Assembly: GCA_023634235.1 (NCBI GenBank) | Contig: JAMKCF010000011.1 | Location: 150,001 to 214,000 of the forward strand | Source of the DNA: Pisaster brevispinus | Lineage: Eukaryota > Echinodermata > Asteroidea > Forcipulatida > Asteriidae | DNA: 64,000 nucleotides | Direction: 5' to 3' | Part shown: positions 1 to 12,111 of the stretch, piece by piece | Numbering within the stretch: position 1 is the first letter of the stretch | Layout: every line of letters starts with the position of its first letter | The notes under the pieces: model-generated | Databases searched by the model: none | What the model was told of the DNA's origin: nothing | The model's input: the letters and a program-made list of their open reading frames with translations, nothing else | Program-made: the position numbers and the translations under genes

Positions 1-1473
1 GCCCTTGTATCCAATTTGCAAAAGAACGTATACTAGAGTCTTTGATGGGCTGAACAGTTCTTTGACTGAAATAATTAAACTTTACAGAACAGTTAGGGGT
101 CCATAATATACAATTGTGGTCACTCTTTCCCAGGGGGATAAAATTAAAGGCTTATTGTACTGGCTAGCAAAATTGGTAATGATTAAATCTAACACAGCTA
201 AATCCCTGGTTGGCTTAGATACAACTTGTTTCAGATTGTTACCATTACAAATAGGAAATGTATCAAATTGGTTAAAATCACCTAAAATGGTTAAGCCAAT
301 ATTTGGTTTACGAGTTAATAAATGATCCATTGTATACAAGATGTGTTGGTACAACAATTCAATATGAGGTGAGTCAGGGGCAATATAAACTTCAAAAATG
401 GCAATTGCGGGGACGCTCCTTGGAAGTTTTGGGTGATGTACTAATAACCATTGACCCTCAAGTTCTGGTGGGACTAAAATGTCTTCGATGGGAGATGCTT
501 GAAGGTGATCTTTAACATAAACAAGTACTCCGCCACCAGTTCTTGTTTGTCTACATGCACTAAAGGCAACGTAACCCTCCAATGAATACTGCTCGGGTGC
601 TGTGGTTGGACTAATCCAAGATTCAGTTATTACTGCAATGTCAATCTGGTTGGTATTAAGCACAATCTCGACCTCGTCCAATTTGTTTAACACTGAACGA
701 GCGTTCGTAAGTAAGAGGCGGGGCAAGATGGATTGTACCCCCATTTGATTCCTTTGCTCCCTCCTTGAAACCAGGTCTTGCAGCTGCATCCGCAACACAG
801 GCACATGTGAATGTTGGGTTTCATTTTGATTTCTCCCTCCTGTTATAATTACTTGGATCGAAGATTCATTTACCGGGCCGCTAGGATGAAAAGTCAAGTT
901 AGCAGGGTAAGCAGCTAGAGCTTTTTGTTTCCTTTGTTGAGTCCGTTTACCAGCTCGCCTTCCTCTTGGTCTTAATTTGATTAATCCATTGCGTTTCAAC
1001 TCAGCTAGCTGTTGAAGGTTCAATCGGCAGGAAAGTGATCGTAGGGTCAAAAGTTGATTCACTGAATACTTAATTTTACATGATGTGGAAATCTTCTGAG
1101 AAATACTGTTCTTATTCGGAGTTTCACTCAAAATGGTGTCATGCCCCGGGCCAGGATTACTTTCAACATCCTTGAAGACTGTGATGTCAACCGGCGGATC
1201 ATTGCTCGGTACAAATATAGATATTGCACCATGTTTGGTCCATTTCAATAATGCAAAGTTGGGTGATGCTATCTTTCGATTACGTCGATACGAGTAAGGA
1301 CTCACCCGTAGTAATACAGCTGGTTCTGGTGTAGTCTTATCAAACAATGCAGACAACGGTTTAGAGTCCAAGATATTCTTTGGGGTTCCAATCCAAGGTA
1401 CAGGTCGAAGATCCACAAGAAGTAAGACAAACATCATGTAAGTCGCCGATACATATAGGGGCTTGGCAGCCAT
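1..1473 (-). mobile_element. CR1/L2-like non-LTR retrotransposon, 5' part of ORF with endonuclease domain, frameshifted, cut by window edge
   Basis: The ORF starts at 1473 and reads leftward for 463 codons. Residues 1-100 include a hydrophobic stretch near residues 12-21 and a basic region. A 2A-like peptide follows at residues 102-109. A basic linker (about 165-185) leads to an APE-type endonuclease domain: LLLTNARSVLNK, then AVITESW, GGGVLVYV and GDFNQF, which are the usual family blocks. The last block, SDH, is not in this frame. A one-base slip in a run of five G at 133-137 moves the reading frame; in the shifted frame the SDH triad appears and the frame stays open to base 1. The reverse transcriptase would lie to the left of the window. 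By family knowledge this is a target-primed LINE of the CR1/L2 group. The frameshift suggests a dead copy, unless it is an assembly error in the homopolymer. Confidence 0.85.
1147..1170 (-). other. 2A-like ribosome-skipping peptide (DVESNPGP)
   Basis: Residues 102-109 of the LINE ORF read DVESNPGP, an exact match to the D-(V/I)-E-x-N-P-G-P 2A consensus. In this family the ribosome skips the bond between the final Gly (108) and Pro (109), releasing an N-terminal product and restarting on the rest. Here it would separate a ~108-aa N-terminal piece from the endonuclease/RT part. Such 2A peptides are known near the N terminus of some non-LTR retrotransposons, including those of sea urchin and amphioxus. 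Confidence 0.85.
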
Positions 1474-1489
1474 GTTGCTTATGTAGTAA

Positions 1490-3640
1490 AAAGAGAAGTG
1501 ATAATTATAACCCCAAAATGTTTTTATGTGAAATCTCTTTAATTACAAAGCTCATAAAACGGCCAATTCACAAATTAAGAACTATTCTCTCGAAAAAGTG
1601 TCAAATGTCGAGAAAGTAGCAATTCACAACCGTCAATCAAGCACTACTTATTTCGATTGCCGCACTAGCAAAATAGTGCATCTATGTTCACACAGGTTGG
1701 TTACATGTTGCGAACAACAGGAAATTTGAAGATGAGTATTCACTCTACTTAAACACCAACATATTGGTAATTGATGTAAAAACAAGGCCTTTTCGTTGAT
1801 TTTCCATTGTATTTACCTTCTAAATTATGGCCTCTATTGGTCCTGTCAAACCGAGAACGATCTCAATGATGTCATACCACATCACCAGTTTGTCAAACCA
1901 ACAAAGTTGAATGGCCCGATTTTCAACAACAAAATGATTGTTTGTTAGGGTTGTTTGTTTTTTAAATATTGTGTCTCGGAATGAATTTTGACAGATGATG
2001 CTGTTTCACTGTTTAAATACTTTGTACTTAATCTATACATATTTTATTTATTTATTTATCGTATTTTTTCCGCACTGCTGCAAGAAGGCGGGGTGGTCTC
2101 GGATCATCTACTCGCTCGCTATCTATAATTACCTGCGACGAAAGTTATTTATTGATAGTGCTAATGCAGGTAATTCCAGCGGTGAATTGTCAACCTTCGT
2201 TTGACATCGCATCCTTTTACAATGATCTCGTCATTGACCAAGGTCAGTTTGACTTATTAAACTGTCTTTGAAAGTACTCACTTATAGAAGGCTCTTAATG
2301 CCTCGGAGTCAATTGGCGATTGCTCTAACCAATTATAGCATTAATTGTACATGTCGTTAAGACGAATACTGAACGTACATCGAAGTCTACGAAACTGCAA
2401 TAAAGTTTATGTAGACCAATAAAGTCATCTTGAGGTATTTGTTGGTAAAAGTCTCGTTTTGTTGAAAAATGCCTTTGTGAAATTTCAGCCTCTGGCTCAT
2501 GGACTAATGTAGAGACCATTGTTTACAAGCTTTGCTTCTTTAATGGATCCCTCCGCAGTATCATATTTACTTTATTTTGGCATCTCTAGAGTTTCATTTA
2601 CATGTAACTTTTTGTGGTTTACTTTAATTTTTGTTCTAATGCTGTGAAATAAGCAACCCTTATAGCCTGAAACCTGTGACGTCACATGTTTTCAAAAGAG
2701 CCACAAATCAATGGACACAGCTCAATGAAAGAAAAGTCCAATCTTATATTTTATAGAGATTACACAGTCTGATTTTGATCAACTTTTGATGTGAAGAAAG
2801 GGAGCACATCTCAAAACTTGTTCAGCTGTTACTTTTTATAAAACTTGAATTAATGGGGAAATTATGACAGAAATGGAAAATGTCCCATATGGACAGTGAA
2901 GTATCTTGCATGCCAGAAAATTCCCAAGAATGTACCAGGTCACTCTTTTTGTAAACAAAGGGATGTTTTACATGTTTTACTGCAGCAACGATGGTGTTTT
3001 ATTTGTACATCACAGTAGGGCACAAATAGAGCTACTACAGGCTACAAAAACTATGATTTTTAATTATATGCCAGCCTGCAGATTTACTAGGTAAAGTTAA
3101 CCTATGTTGTATAACTATACATGTGCAATACACTAATCTTCCAGGGCTATGGTGAATGCATCTGCACACAGCCAACACACGTACGTGTACATAGTTTGTT
3201 CTCTAGTGTCTGCCCAGTACTATTATAGCAGTAGTAGAAGTGCATGCCATTGTGTAGTCAAGTTGAATGCAGGTGGTTGAATGGTGGTGGTTGGTCTCGC
3301 TGGAAAACGTAACCACGGGGGACCATAAACTACTGATAATAATTCTTTCAAATGGAGAGTCTTTATAGAAACAGACAGAATTACGCACATTGGCTCATAC
3401 GTTTTAATCAGCACACCGGACTGTACAGGAGACTTGGCGAAAATGATAACAGCTCGGCGGATTTCAACAAACGGATTTTTAAAAATATCTTCTGCAAAGT
3501 TCTTTTGAACAGACAGCTAAAACAGACACCCATATTTTGACTTTATAACAGAAAGTAATTTATTATTTACACACATTATACAACGTACCTGTAGATTACC
3601 CCCTTTTCCCCGCATTGTTGGCTACTTGATATCAAGAAAT
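1490..3640. other. No recognisable gene
   Basis: AT-rich sequence with only short, low-complexity open frames. A (TTTA)-rich tract lies near 2040-2060. A stretch at about 3040-3180 resembles the dispersed GCCAGCCTGCA / AATGCATCTACACA repeat seen in the LRRC28, XPA and TAF1C introns. I see no convincing exon. Confidence 0.4.
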
Positions 3641-3647
3641 TCAGCAA

Positions 3648-4010
3648 ATCTTACCTTCACTGTTTCTGAACAGCTAACTGCAGCTCCATGCTGCAAAACT
3701 CTAGGTTTCAACGTCCACAGTCTGGTCGGCCCCGCTAGGTTATAAAATAATACATCCCGTTTCCATCGATTTCGAGGCCGTTTATGCTGGTTAAATTCAT
3801 CAAACACGCATTTCTGTTCACCTCCCCTGGACCCGAAACGTAATTACTCGAGTCTACATTATCCAAAACGGCCAACCTGCTCAAGTATTAAATGGAAACT
3901 TTCACAACTTTAGTGGAGTTTCCGACACTGCTCCGAGATGTTCATGCAGACCGCCATTTTCTTTTATGACCACGTGTGTGACGACGGTCAGCTACGGTGT
4001 CCGCTATTGG
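3648..4010 (-). promoter_or_regulatory. Candidate minus-strand promoter and first exon
   Basis: On the minus strand this region carries a CACGTG E-box (3971-3976), a nearby CCAAT-type element (ATTGG on the plus strand at about 4006-4010), and AAAATGGCGG at about 3951-3960, a YY1/TISU-like motif. Further on there is a strong splice donor, GTGAAG followed by GTAAG, with the exon end near 3648. The sequence between is less AT-rich than its surroundings. No long ATG-initiated frame crosses it: the frame starting at ATGGCGG stops after 15 codons. It could be a 5' UTR exon of an unrecognised gene running left, or chance. No downstream exon was found. Confidence 0.3.
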
Positions 4011-4393
4011 TCAATTTATTTTGTCACTTTCTAACGAGCAGTTGAAGGATAGAAATAAAAATGAACTTGCTTCAAACCTCAAATGAAAGAGAATATGTGT
4101 GTGTCAGAATGAATGCTTGTAAGTAACGTGGACATTTTTAGTTGTTGATTGTTGCAACGCACTTTTCTGATCGAACAAAATTGGCTGAGGGTGATCTTCA
4201 AATTTTCATTTTAATTTGCGAGAAAGAATCCTAAAGTGCAAGGTACAACAGAAAACACAGTTTCTTTTCGTATAACGCAGTTGTTGTTTTTCTTTGACCA
4301 AAAGAAAAAACTTCCTGAGCTCTTAAGCTTTGGAGAAAATGGTTTAACCATTAAAGTAAACAGCTAAAATGTATTCGCCACCAAGAACATAAG

Positions 4394-4475
4394 GGCTGGA
4401 TAGCTCAGAAGGAAGAGTGGCGGCTCGTTCGGGTTCGAGTCCCGCTACAGCCAAATTTTCTTTGTTTAACCCCAA
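4394..4475 (+). repeat. tRNA-derived SINE fragment
   Basis: It begins GGGCTGGATAGCTCAG (A-box-like) and contains GGTTCGAGTCCC (B-box-like). It ends with the tail TTTCTTTGTTTAACCCC, shared with the copies near 24488, 29200 and 53080. The tRNA-like part is too short for a complete cloverleaf, so this is a SINE remnant and not a tRNA gene. Confidence 0.65.
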
Positions 4476-4770
4476 AATGGAGCAACTTCTTTAATGGGGG
4501 CACCATTACGCCACAGCAAGACAAAACACCTATGCCAATGGGTGCCTGACCTGTAGTTGCTTTTTGAGCGGGTTCTTTTGCAAAACGACTTTTCGTCTTC
4601 CTCTACAAAATGCTCTCGGTACTTTTGGATTCCTTGAAACAAAAATGATTGACCTCAAAATACCCTTTATGAGTCACACTGGTCGCATTGACTCTAAGGG
4701 TTTGAACAGCGTTCACGTTGGGGGTTCAGACGATACCAAGACCTATTGCACGCACATCACACACGGTGAA

Positions 4771-4774
4771 TATT

Positions 4775-4805
<31 letters not shown>

Positions 4806-5450
4806 TTAGAAAATATATCAGGCAATACAGTAAAAACATCAAAATACAAAGAAACAATGGGTTAAGAAACAAAAAATTACACACACACAGGCGCACCACT
4901 GAAACAGAGTTGCAGGCCTGAGGGATTGCTTAAAAAGCTAAGAGCTTATTTAGAGGCTTTCCCATCACTGCGCCCGCTCAATGGCGAAAAAACAAACCAA
5001 AAACAAGACAGAAAGGAACAAACAAATGTGGCGATGCAACACGCAAAGGGCAAGACAAAGCAAAACTGGACTAACAGTAAACAGGAACAGTTAAACAACA
5101 GTACTGGCAAATGGAATGATAAAAAACAGACATTAGGTACTACAGCTGTAAACAGTTAAAAAATGGTAGGTAAAAAAATATATATAAATATATAAAATAA
5201 CAATAAAAATCACAGCACTTCAATCATTCTGTCTAATGCAGTTCTAAGTTGGGCTTTAAAACTGTCAAAATTAAAAAGAAATTCATTTCTGACAGTTTCA
5301 GCGAGAGAGCTCCACATACGAGGAAATCTATGAAATAAAGAATGCTTAAAGGCATCAGTTCTAGCAAATGGGTGATTAAATATGGCACGCTCCATGGAAT
5401 CAACATGTATAACACACAGGAAATAGCGCAAACAAAGTTGTTGAGATGAT
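4771..5450 (-). mobile_element. 3' end of a second non-LTR retrotransposon (LINE)
   Basis: Reading leftward from 5431, the frame encodes HVDSMERAIFNHPFARTDAF and ends ...FKAQLRTALDRMIEVL. This is the usual C-terminal pattern of CR1/L2/Jockey-type reverse transcriptase ORFs (R-T-D-x-F-K-x-S-F-F-x-R, then W-x-S-L). The stop at 5210 is followed by an AT-rich 3' UTR and an (AATA)n tail at 4771-4808, the expected LINE end. Only the last ~70 codons remain, so it is 5'-truncated. Confidence 0.7.
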
Positions 5451-5529
5451 GACGTCAGGTGAATATGGTCATTAAGCTGCCAAGTAGTTATTATAATTTT
5501 GTTATGTCATCTCCTTTGTTGTGTACCAG

Positions 5530-8500
5530 GTACCAAACTGGTCGTATCAGAGCAAGTCTGCATCATTGGTACTGTGTCCAACAATGGCGTAGGGTCATCT
5601 CGCTGGGTCTTACCCTACAGGGATCCATGCGTCTGTAGCGCCATTAGACTGGGTGGAAATATGCCACACAATGAGCCTTCTACTGGCCGCTACCTGGACG
5701 GACTCTTTGTGAGCGAGGACTCCGGTGAAATTCAGACATTCTTCGGTTGCCCAGGTAAAGCATCCTAGGACTTTATGACCCTTTTCGAAATCATGGCTTC
5801 TGTATTGGCTACGGCTTCGGTTCCCTTTGGCTGTTTGAAGTCCTGTACCGAAAGCGCACGTCATTCCGAATAATTGGTGAATCGAAGCCGGAGCCAAAGC
5901 CAAATCCGTGGTTTTTAAAAAGGGCATAACTAATTACCGTTGTTGTTGTTGTTGGGTTTTTTTTTTTTTTATAATAATGTTAACGCACCTCTTACGACCT
6001 ACTAAAGTAAATCTACCCTGTGGGTTGGAAAACCTTTTTTTCTGAAATTTAGATTTTGATTTGATTATAATCAGTTCTAAAAAGCACTGCCAACTCCCAA
6101 AAGCTTAATGCTCATATTCATAATCAGACAAACACTTTTTGTAAAACTCTAAAAACTCTAAAAACTCTAAAAACTCTTAAAAAAACTCCCTGGTCATAAT
6201 TGACCAAGATCACGGGTCAGAGGGTCAGATTGACCCAGATCACGAGTCAGAGGGGGCCTGAACCACTTCCGGGTCGGGCTGACTGATTTAGTTTAAATAG
6301 TTTAAGCTAGTTTAAGTTAGTTTAAATAGCCGTTGGCCAAATTCCAAAGGATATGACTAATTTTCAGAGACTGAAGGTATAGGCTATCCACGTGGACACA
6401 TTTTGTTTACACGCAGATGATTGCATGTATTTTATAGTTTGAATGAAATAAGTTTCACGAAATCTTCCTAATTTGGTGTTTAACGAGTTTGAAACAATTC
6501 TTTTCTTTTTTTCTTATTTATCTGCCTAAAAAAGCTTTGAAAAAACTAAAGATAGCTCTATGAGGAAAACTGTTGAAAAATACTTTTACAATTATCACAA
6601 AATCCATCATTGTGGTTTTTGGGGGGTTTTGTTTTCCTTTGGCGAAATCATGCGGCAAAATTTGCCCTTAAAGGGGCTGTATCATCCTGATCAAAGCGGG
6701 CCAGAAGGGGCCGATTTCAAAAACAGCTAAGAATGATCTCAACAGTGTATCAATCTTTAAGACCGGCTAGAATGAACACGGCAACAAGTGATAATTGCTG
6801 AAATTCAATCAATAAAGAATTTAAGTTCATATGAGAACAAACAGAATTTAATTGTTTAAAAAAACACGATAATTTTGAATACCCTTCTCGACCGGTGCTT
6901 TTCAGAAAGATTCGCGAAAAGCCCCTTTACGTCATTACCCATTTCACGTCATTTGTGGGCGCTCCTTTTTGTATCCCGCTTTGTTGCAACATGGAGGTAT
7001 AACAAAGCAACCTCCTACCCCAAAAAAATATTATTTTTTGATTGATCATTTTGACGCACACCATCAACGATGTATTCAGTTTTCAAAACCTTGAGGTTGG
7101 GGCCTTATTGATCGATAATAAAGCAAAATTTTGAAGCGAAATAAATAAAAACAAATCCGATTGAATTTTATAGAAACACATAATAAACAAGTTTTTAAAA
7201 AATATTCCCTGTGCAGCCACGGACCTGCTTTGATAATGGCAACACAGCCCCTTTATATAATATCCTGCTCTACTATCCTACAGCGGTTTGTCTATCATTT
7301 GTTGCACATGTACATTGTATTTACCAGCCACTCCTCGAGCTCGTTGTGATACGCCCAGCCGTTTGGGGCTCGAACGTGGCACTCCACTAAATATCCCGGA
7401 TGAGAATTTCAGTGCGTCGTCTATCGACGACGCCGGAAATTTCCAAAGCACGCCCTCTTTAGCTCGGCTGAACTTTTTAGGTGAGTCGCCACAAGCCTAC
7501 AATGCGATTGGAGGATGGAAACCTAAGGACTTAAATGGCTGCTGGATCCAAGTAAAACTTGGGAGAAACGTCATCGTAACAGGAGTCATTACTCAGGGCC
7601 GTACTTTAAACGACGGGGACGCACAGGATAATTGGGTCACCCGATTCCAAGTCAAGTACGCAACAGTGGCGAATCCTACCCTCGTTGATGTAACAACCCA
7701 GAGTGGCACACCCAAGGTAGGCCAATGTTGAGAAGCTTGGTTTATTATTAAGTCCAAGCCGTTCCCACGGTGTTATGTTGTAGTCAAAAGACATCGTGCA
7801 CGGATCCAGGAAACGTGCCAACCCCCCCCCCCCGTGGCAACCCCAACCCCAAACCCCACCCCTCGTAAAATTTTGACAAACAAAAAAGGGAAAAACAAGA
7901 AAAAAGAAAGTAAGAAAGAAAGAAAAGGGTGAGAAAGAAGGAATGGTGTGAAGCGAGAGGGAAAGGTGAAGCAACATGGTAGTTTCCCCCCCTGAAACTG
8001 GAGAACTGTAATGCCTTGAAAGATGCCTTGTCGACGAAAAATGGGATATCTTGGCGTGTGTGAGCTCTCTTACTATCCTGTATCGTATAAAGCCGAACTT
8101 GGTTGCTAATATTATGTCACCCGGACTGATGTTCTTAAATAAAATAAATAAAAATATTGAATAAAAAAGGACCAAACTTATAAATACGCAGTATCTCAGT
8201 CTAAGTTGGCATTTAGTGCGAATACAGACTTCTGTTTGTTTCGAATAAACAATGGAGGATTAAAAGGAGGGGCCATCAAGCGCGTCACCTTTTTTCTGCC
8301 TGGGGAAAAATAACAAAAGGCAAATAAAACAAAAATCTCAATTTTAAATAAAAATCAATGTGAAAAAACGCATCTAAAATGTACTAGATTACACAGAGCA
8401 TCTTTTACACGGCAAGGGTCTGACACACGGTAATTAATCGCAGTGTTACCTGATCCCACCACCCCCTCTCCAGTCAAAAAATGAATGTATATCTCTGTAG

Positions 8501-9379
8501 AACCTGTGTTAACATCATATGCATCGTACGTTACCCAGCCCGACATGGATCAGTTTTGGTCGTGTGGGCCTATGTAGTAAACCGATACACAAGATTCCCA
8601 AGTCTGTGAGCAAAGGTTGATGTAGGAGGTTTAACCCACAAGAGGGCGCTACTTCAGGCAACTTGGCCTAGGGTGCACCACTCTAAATTTAATAATATAG
8701 AGAAATTGATGCACGAAGCGTCAGCAATGAAATGTAAACCGGCCCATAAACTTTGCAAGTCAAGAAATTTGGAAATTGGTCCAATATTGTGCCACTGGCG
8801 TTCTTAATTTTCAGCCTGGAGAATTTTGAGGTAAACTATAGCCCTCTAAAAATGGACCTATTTTGCTAAAAGACGTAAGGTCATTTTCCCAAGATGGAGT
8901 CTGGCCGGTTAGTCTTTTTTTATCGGAGGAGCCTAGCTCAAAAGCCAAACGGCTAACCAACCAAATACTGAAAAATAAAGTTTAGTTGTCGGAAAATGTT
9001 TATACTTGGTTTTGTTTTCTAGACGCTAAGAGACTTTCAAATAGTTGTTGAGTTGTTTCAATATTTACGATTTTTGCATTGTTTGCTATAGGTATAGTTT
9101 TTGTTATGTGGTGCACCCATCAGACAGTTTTGTTCTTTTTTTGTTGTCTCTCCTTAGACTTTTGACGGCAACACTGACGGCGACACGGAGGTGGCCAATG
9201 CCTTCTGGCAACCAGTTCAAGCCAGCACCATTCGGTTGCTGCCGGTTGAGTGGCACTCATACGCTGTACTTCGTTTTGAGTTGCTAGGATGTTTACAACC
9301 TGCTGAAACATCACATAATATGCTGCCTTTGTCTGCCGAAGAACAAGTAGACACGGACGAGGCGTATTATTGGCTTTAA
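5530..9379 (+). CDS. F5/8 type C (discoidin) domain protein, three exons seen
   Basis: Exons are 5530-5751, 7328-7716 and 9158-9379; all borders are AG/GT and their phases agree (1, 1, 0). Exon 5530-5751 is a symmetric phase 1-1 module of 74 codons with four cysteines; I do not recognise it. Exon 7328-7716 starts a discoidin domain: CDTPSRLGLERG, IPDENFSASS, CWIQVKLGRNVIVTGVITQG and WVTRFQVKYA. Exon 9158 completes it with FDGNTDGDTEVAN and the terminal LRFELLGC, so one full ~150-aa domain is present, including both border cysteines. Such domains bind lipids, glycans or collagen on secreted or cell-surface proteins. After the domain, 28 codons lead to a stop at 9379; a donor (CAAGTAGAC) before the stop could instead extend the gene. 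No start codon or signal peptide was found, so the 5' part is missing or unrecognised. Confidence 0.72.
6141..6180. repeat. Short (AAAAACTCT)n tandem repeat
   Basis: About four units of a 9-base repeat, AACTCTAAA, directly before the receptor-half-site-like cluster at 6191. It lies inside the first intron of the discoidin gene. Confidence 0.6.
6191..6255. promoter_or_regulatory. Cluster of TGACC/GGTCA half-sites
   Basis: TGGTCA-TAAT-TGACCA at 6191-6206, then GGGTCA-GA-GGGTCA at 6214-6227 and TGACCC at 6231-6236. The arrangement gives a two-base-spaced direct repeat and a three-base-spaced palindrome, both known nuclear-receptor site layouts. It may equally be the decay of a short tandem repeat (GATCACGGGTCAGAG-like unit). 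Function is inferred only. Confidence 0.3.
6669..7255. mobile_element. MITE with TAAAGGGGCTGT terminal inverted repeats
   Basis: TAAAGGGGCTGT at 6669-6680 is repeated in inverted form as ACAGCCCCTTTA at 7244-7255. The similarity extends inward about 35 bases with mismatches (ATCAAAGCGGGCC against ATCAAAGCAGGTC). It has no coding capacity and is 587 bp long. It sits in the intron just upstream of the discoidin exon at 7328. Confidence 0.7.
8636..8651 (+). promoter_or_regulatory. CTCF-like motif
   Basis: CCACAAGAGGGCGCTA agrees with the classic CTCF core at all but one position. It lies in the second intron seen of the discoidin gene. This is a motif match only; binding is untested. Confidence 0.3.
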
Positions 9380-9597
9380 GGGGGCAAAACCTGTGAAGGC
9401 TTTTTCCAAGAAGAAAATTTTAAGTACTGATGTTGATCACGGCATAACATGGGGTCAGGGCCCGCTATGGGGCCCCGGAAAGTGGTTAAGCTTCACATGT
9501 TCTCTGTTGCAATCTGGGACAATTTTAAATCGTTATTTTTAAACATTTTTTTTAAATTGGGAATGTTATTTATTTGACGTTCAATTAATTTTCCCCC

Positions 9598-9712
9598 GTC
9601 ACCTGGAGGTTTGGGGCGGGGGCACCCCCGTTGCGTCACCTGGAGGTTTGGGGCGGGGGCACCCCCGTTGCGTCACCTGGAGGTTTGGGGCGGGGGCACC
9701 CCCGTTGCGTCA
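9598..9712. repeat. 37-bp minisatellite, three copies
   Basis: Three perfect tandem copies of a 37-bp unit beginning GTCACCTGGAGGTTTGGGGC. Each unit contains a GGGGGCACCCCC palindrome. Confidence 0.9.
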
Positions 9713-12111
9713 ACACTGAATCCGCCACTTGTTTGTATAACGACATCGAAGTTTAGCTCGTTTTAAACTCGAACTTCAAAGGAACAATTCATGTATCACA
9801 AAGTAAGTATAGGGCTAAGGCAAAACATTGGTATTATTTTGGGTAAGCACAACAATGGTAAGTAAGTTTTCACAGCTTCGCACTAACCTTTAATTAACAT
9901 AGTATTTTGAATTCAGCCATGTGAAAAACGTCCCTCTTTTTAATATTTTTTTTTTGGGGGGGTTGGGTCTTTGTTTTTTAATGAGTGAGACCAAAGCCCC
10001 AACTTGTTTTCGTCTTTTTTTAAAATGTTCCTTTCACTATTTGTCTTGACTCTGATGACCAATCGAACTTTCACACGTTTGTATTCATGTACGTTTGGTC
10101 ACGCACAGTGAGGTGGTCTTTGACAATATTACCAATGTTGGTCACGTGCTTTAATAATATAATCCACATTTTGTTTATAATAATTAAAAGTTACTTACTT
10201 TTGCCGCTGCTTCTTATAGTAGTCGATAGTAGCATTACCCAGCAAGGAAAGTTTGCTAAATAATCATGAAGAAAATGCTAAACCATCAAGTGAAAACTTT
10301 GGGGATGATTTCGACCACTTTTGTTCAACCTAAAAAGGTTTCGTCGAGCCCATGGTGAGGAAGCACCCCCTCTTTTTCAGCCCTTGTCATTTAAAATGTC
10401 TTTATTCATTTCACGGAAGAGTACGGAAGAGGAAGCCGGGATCTTCGTGCTCCTTTGAAGAGCTTTTGGGGATTTTTTTTACCGTAGAAACAACTGGGAA
10501 GGACCACGATAATTGAATGGTGGAAAAAAAATCAAAATATCATCCATTTCTTTTCCATGTTTGCAAACAATAGATTGGAAACAATCGTCTCCTTCTCTTT
10601 CACTTTCTGTTTTTAAGAAATTAAATACAAATTTGTGTAAATTTGAAAAAAAAACTCATCACTTTTGATCATTTTCTTAGAAATTACTTAGGTAAAAATT
10701 TAAAAATGTTCGTTTGAAATATTAACAAATTTAATGCTCAGTGTTAATAAAACTTCAAGTCATTATTGTTCTCAAATGGCAAAAAGGCTTGGAAGACGCA
10801 TGTAGCTTTTATTTGGATGTGCTCCCATACCGATTCCATACCACATCATATACCCCCCCCCCCCCAGCGCAAAAGCTCACCGAGCATCTTTCAGGTCCCC
10901 GGAACAGACAAATCGACCCTCGGGCAGCGGGCAACTCGACAACATAGAGATTAACCGTGTCATATTTATTTATCTATTTATTTATTTTTGTTTTTCTTGT
11001 TTCTACTGGCTGGCCCATTCAGTGGTAACTACTGGCCTCCCATGGTTAGTGGATGGTACGCATGCATGCGTGCAGCGCCGTTTTATGACTTGGCTAAACC
11101 GTGAGAACGGCTTGCTAATTCGTTCGCACGGATAACTAAACCATGCTAACGGATTACTTTAAATCGTGCAAAAGGGTTACTCATTCGTTCGAACAAATTG
11201 CTAATTCGTTCGAACGGATTACTTAACCATGCGAATGAATAATAGCCCCTGCATATTTTTTCCACTGTCCCTTTCTGGGCTCCGTACTACGTGTACATGC
11301 TTTTAGAAGGGGGAAAAAAGAAGAAGAAAAGTATGATATATTGTAGGTCTACTCTGAGTGCCGTGGCTGTTCATTAAATCCGTATACCCGCAGGATTGCA
11401 TGCAGACAGTTTGGGGCAAAGGGCAAGTCGTGGTGTTCAGTGAATTCAACAAACGTAACCGAGGGGTGCCATTATTTTTGGCTAGCGACTTGACTCAAGT
11501 CAAGACACTCAATTGGCCAGCGAGATCCTGGTGAAGAAGAACGTCTATTTTAAAAGAAGCTGGACTTACGTCCATCGTTTAGTTGTCAGGTGGTACAGGC
11601 TTATTCTGGCGTCATAATCCAGGGCGGCTGTCAACTAAAATGAGCAAACACAACTAAAAAGTCGTCTGGACAACTCGACCGAGAGTCATCTTTCTGATTC
11701 TTTATAGCAATAACACGTCATGGCCGCAGCTGCTGGGACTGGAAGGCCAATGTATGTATACTCGTGTGTGAATATTGAGTTTTTCAAAATTGTTTTACCT
11801 AAACCCCGGTGTAGATTCAAGTTCTCATCATAGAGCAAGAACCCATGCTCTTATAATCAGACATTTCGGAGTGCTGCTGGACATTTTTTTTTTCTCCAAA
11901 GGCACGTTTAATGATTCGAACTCACGACTTTCCGCATGAGTAATAATGTGTTAGTAGCTTCTACAGAGACCGACCGAGCATAGCACGCCCGGCTCGAATC
12001 CTCGCTATAGCAGTGTGTACTATACATGTGATATCATTTTTAGTTAGCAATATTGATACAGACAATACAGCTAGTGTTGGTCTAGACATGGTTTAAAAGC
12101 TACCTCCATGG
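9713..12111. other. Intergenic, no recognisable gene
   Basis: Contains poly-C near 10853, a degenerate ~35-bp repeat around CTAATTCGTTCGAACGGATTACT at 11090-11235, and a stretch at 10015-10140 related to a repeat near 49880-49980 (CACTATTTGT..TGACTC..TGACCAAT). No supported exon. Confidence 0.4.

Noticed and set aside
3648..3807. Minus-strand frame VFDEFNQHKRPRNRWKR..
   Set aside because: No ATG start and no recognisable domain; kept only as part of a candidate 5' exon.
4394..4453. Possible functional tRNA gene
   Set aside because: The anticodon arm is incomplete, and the tail is shared with SINE copies elsewhere.
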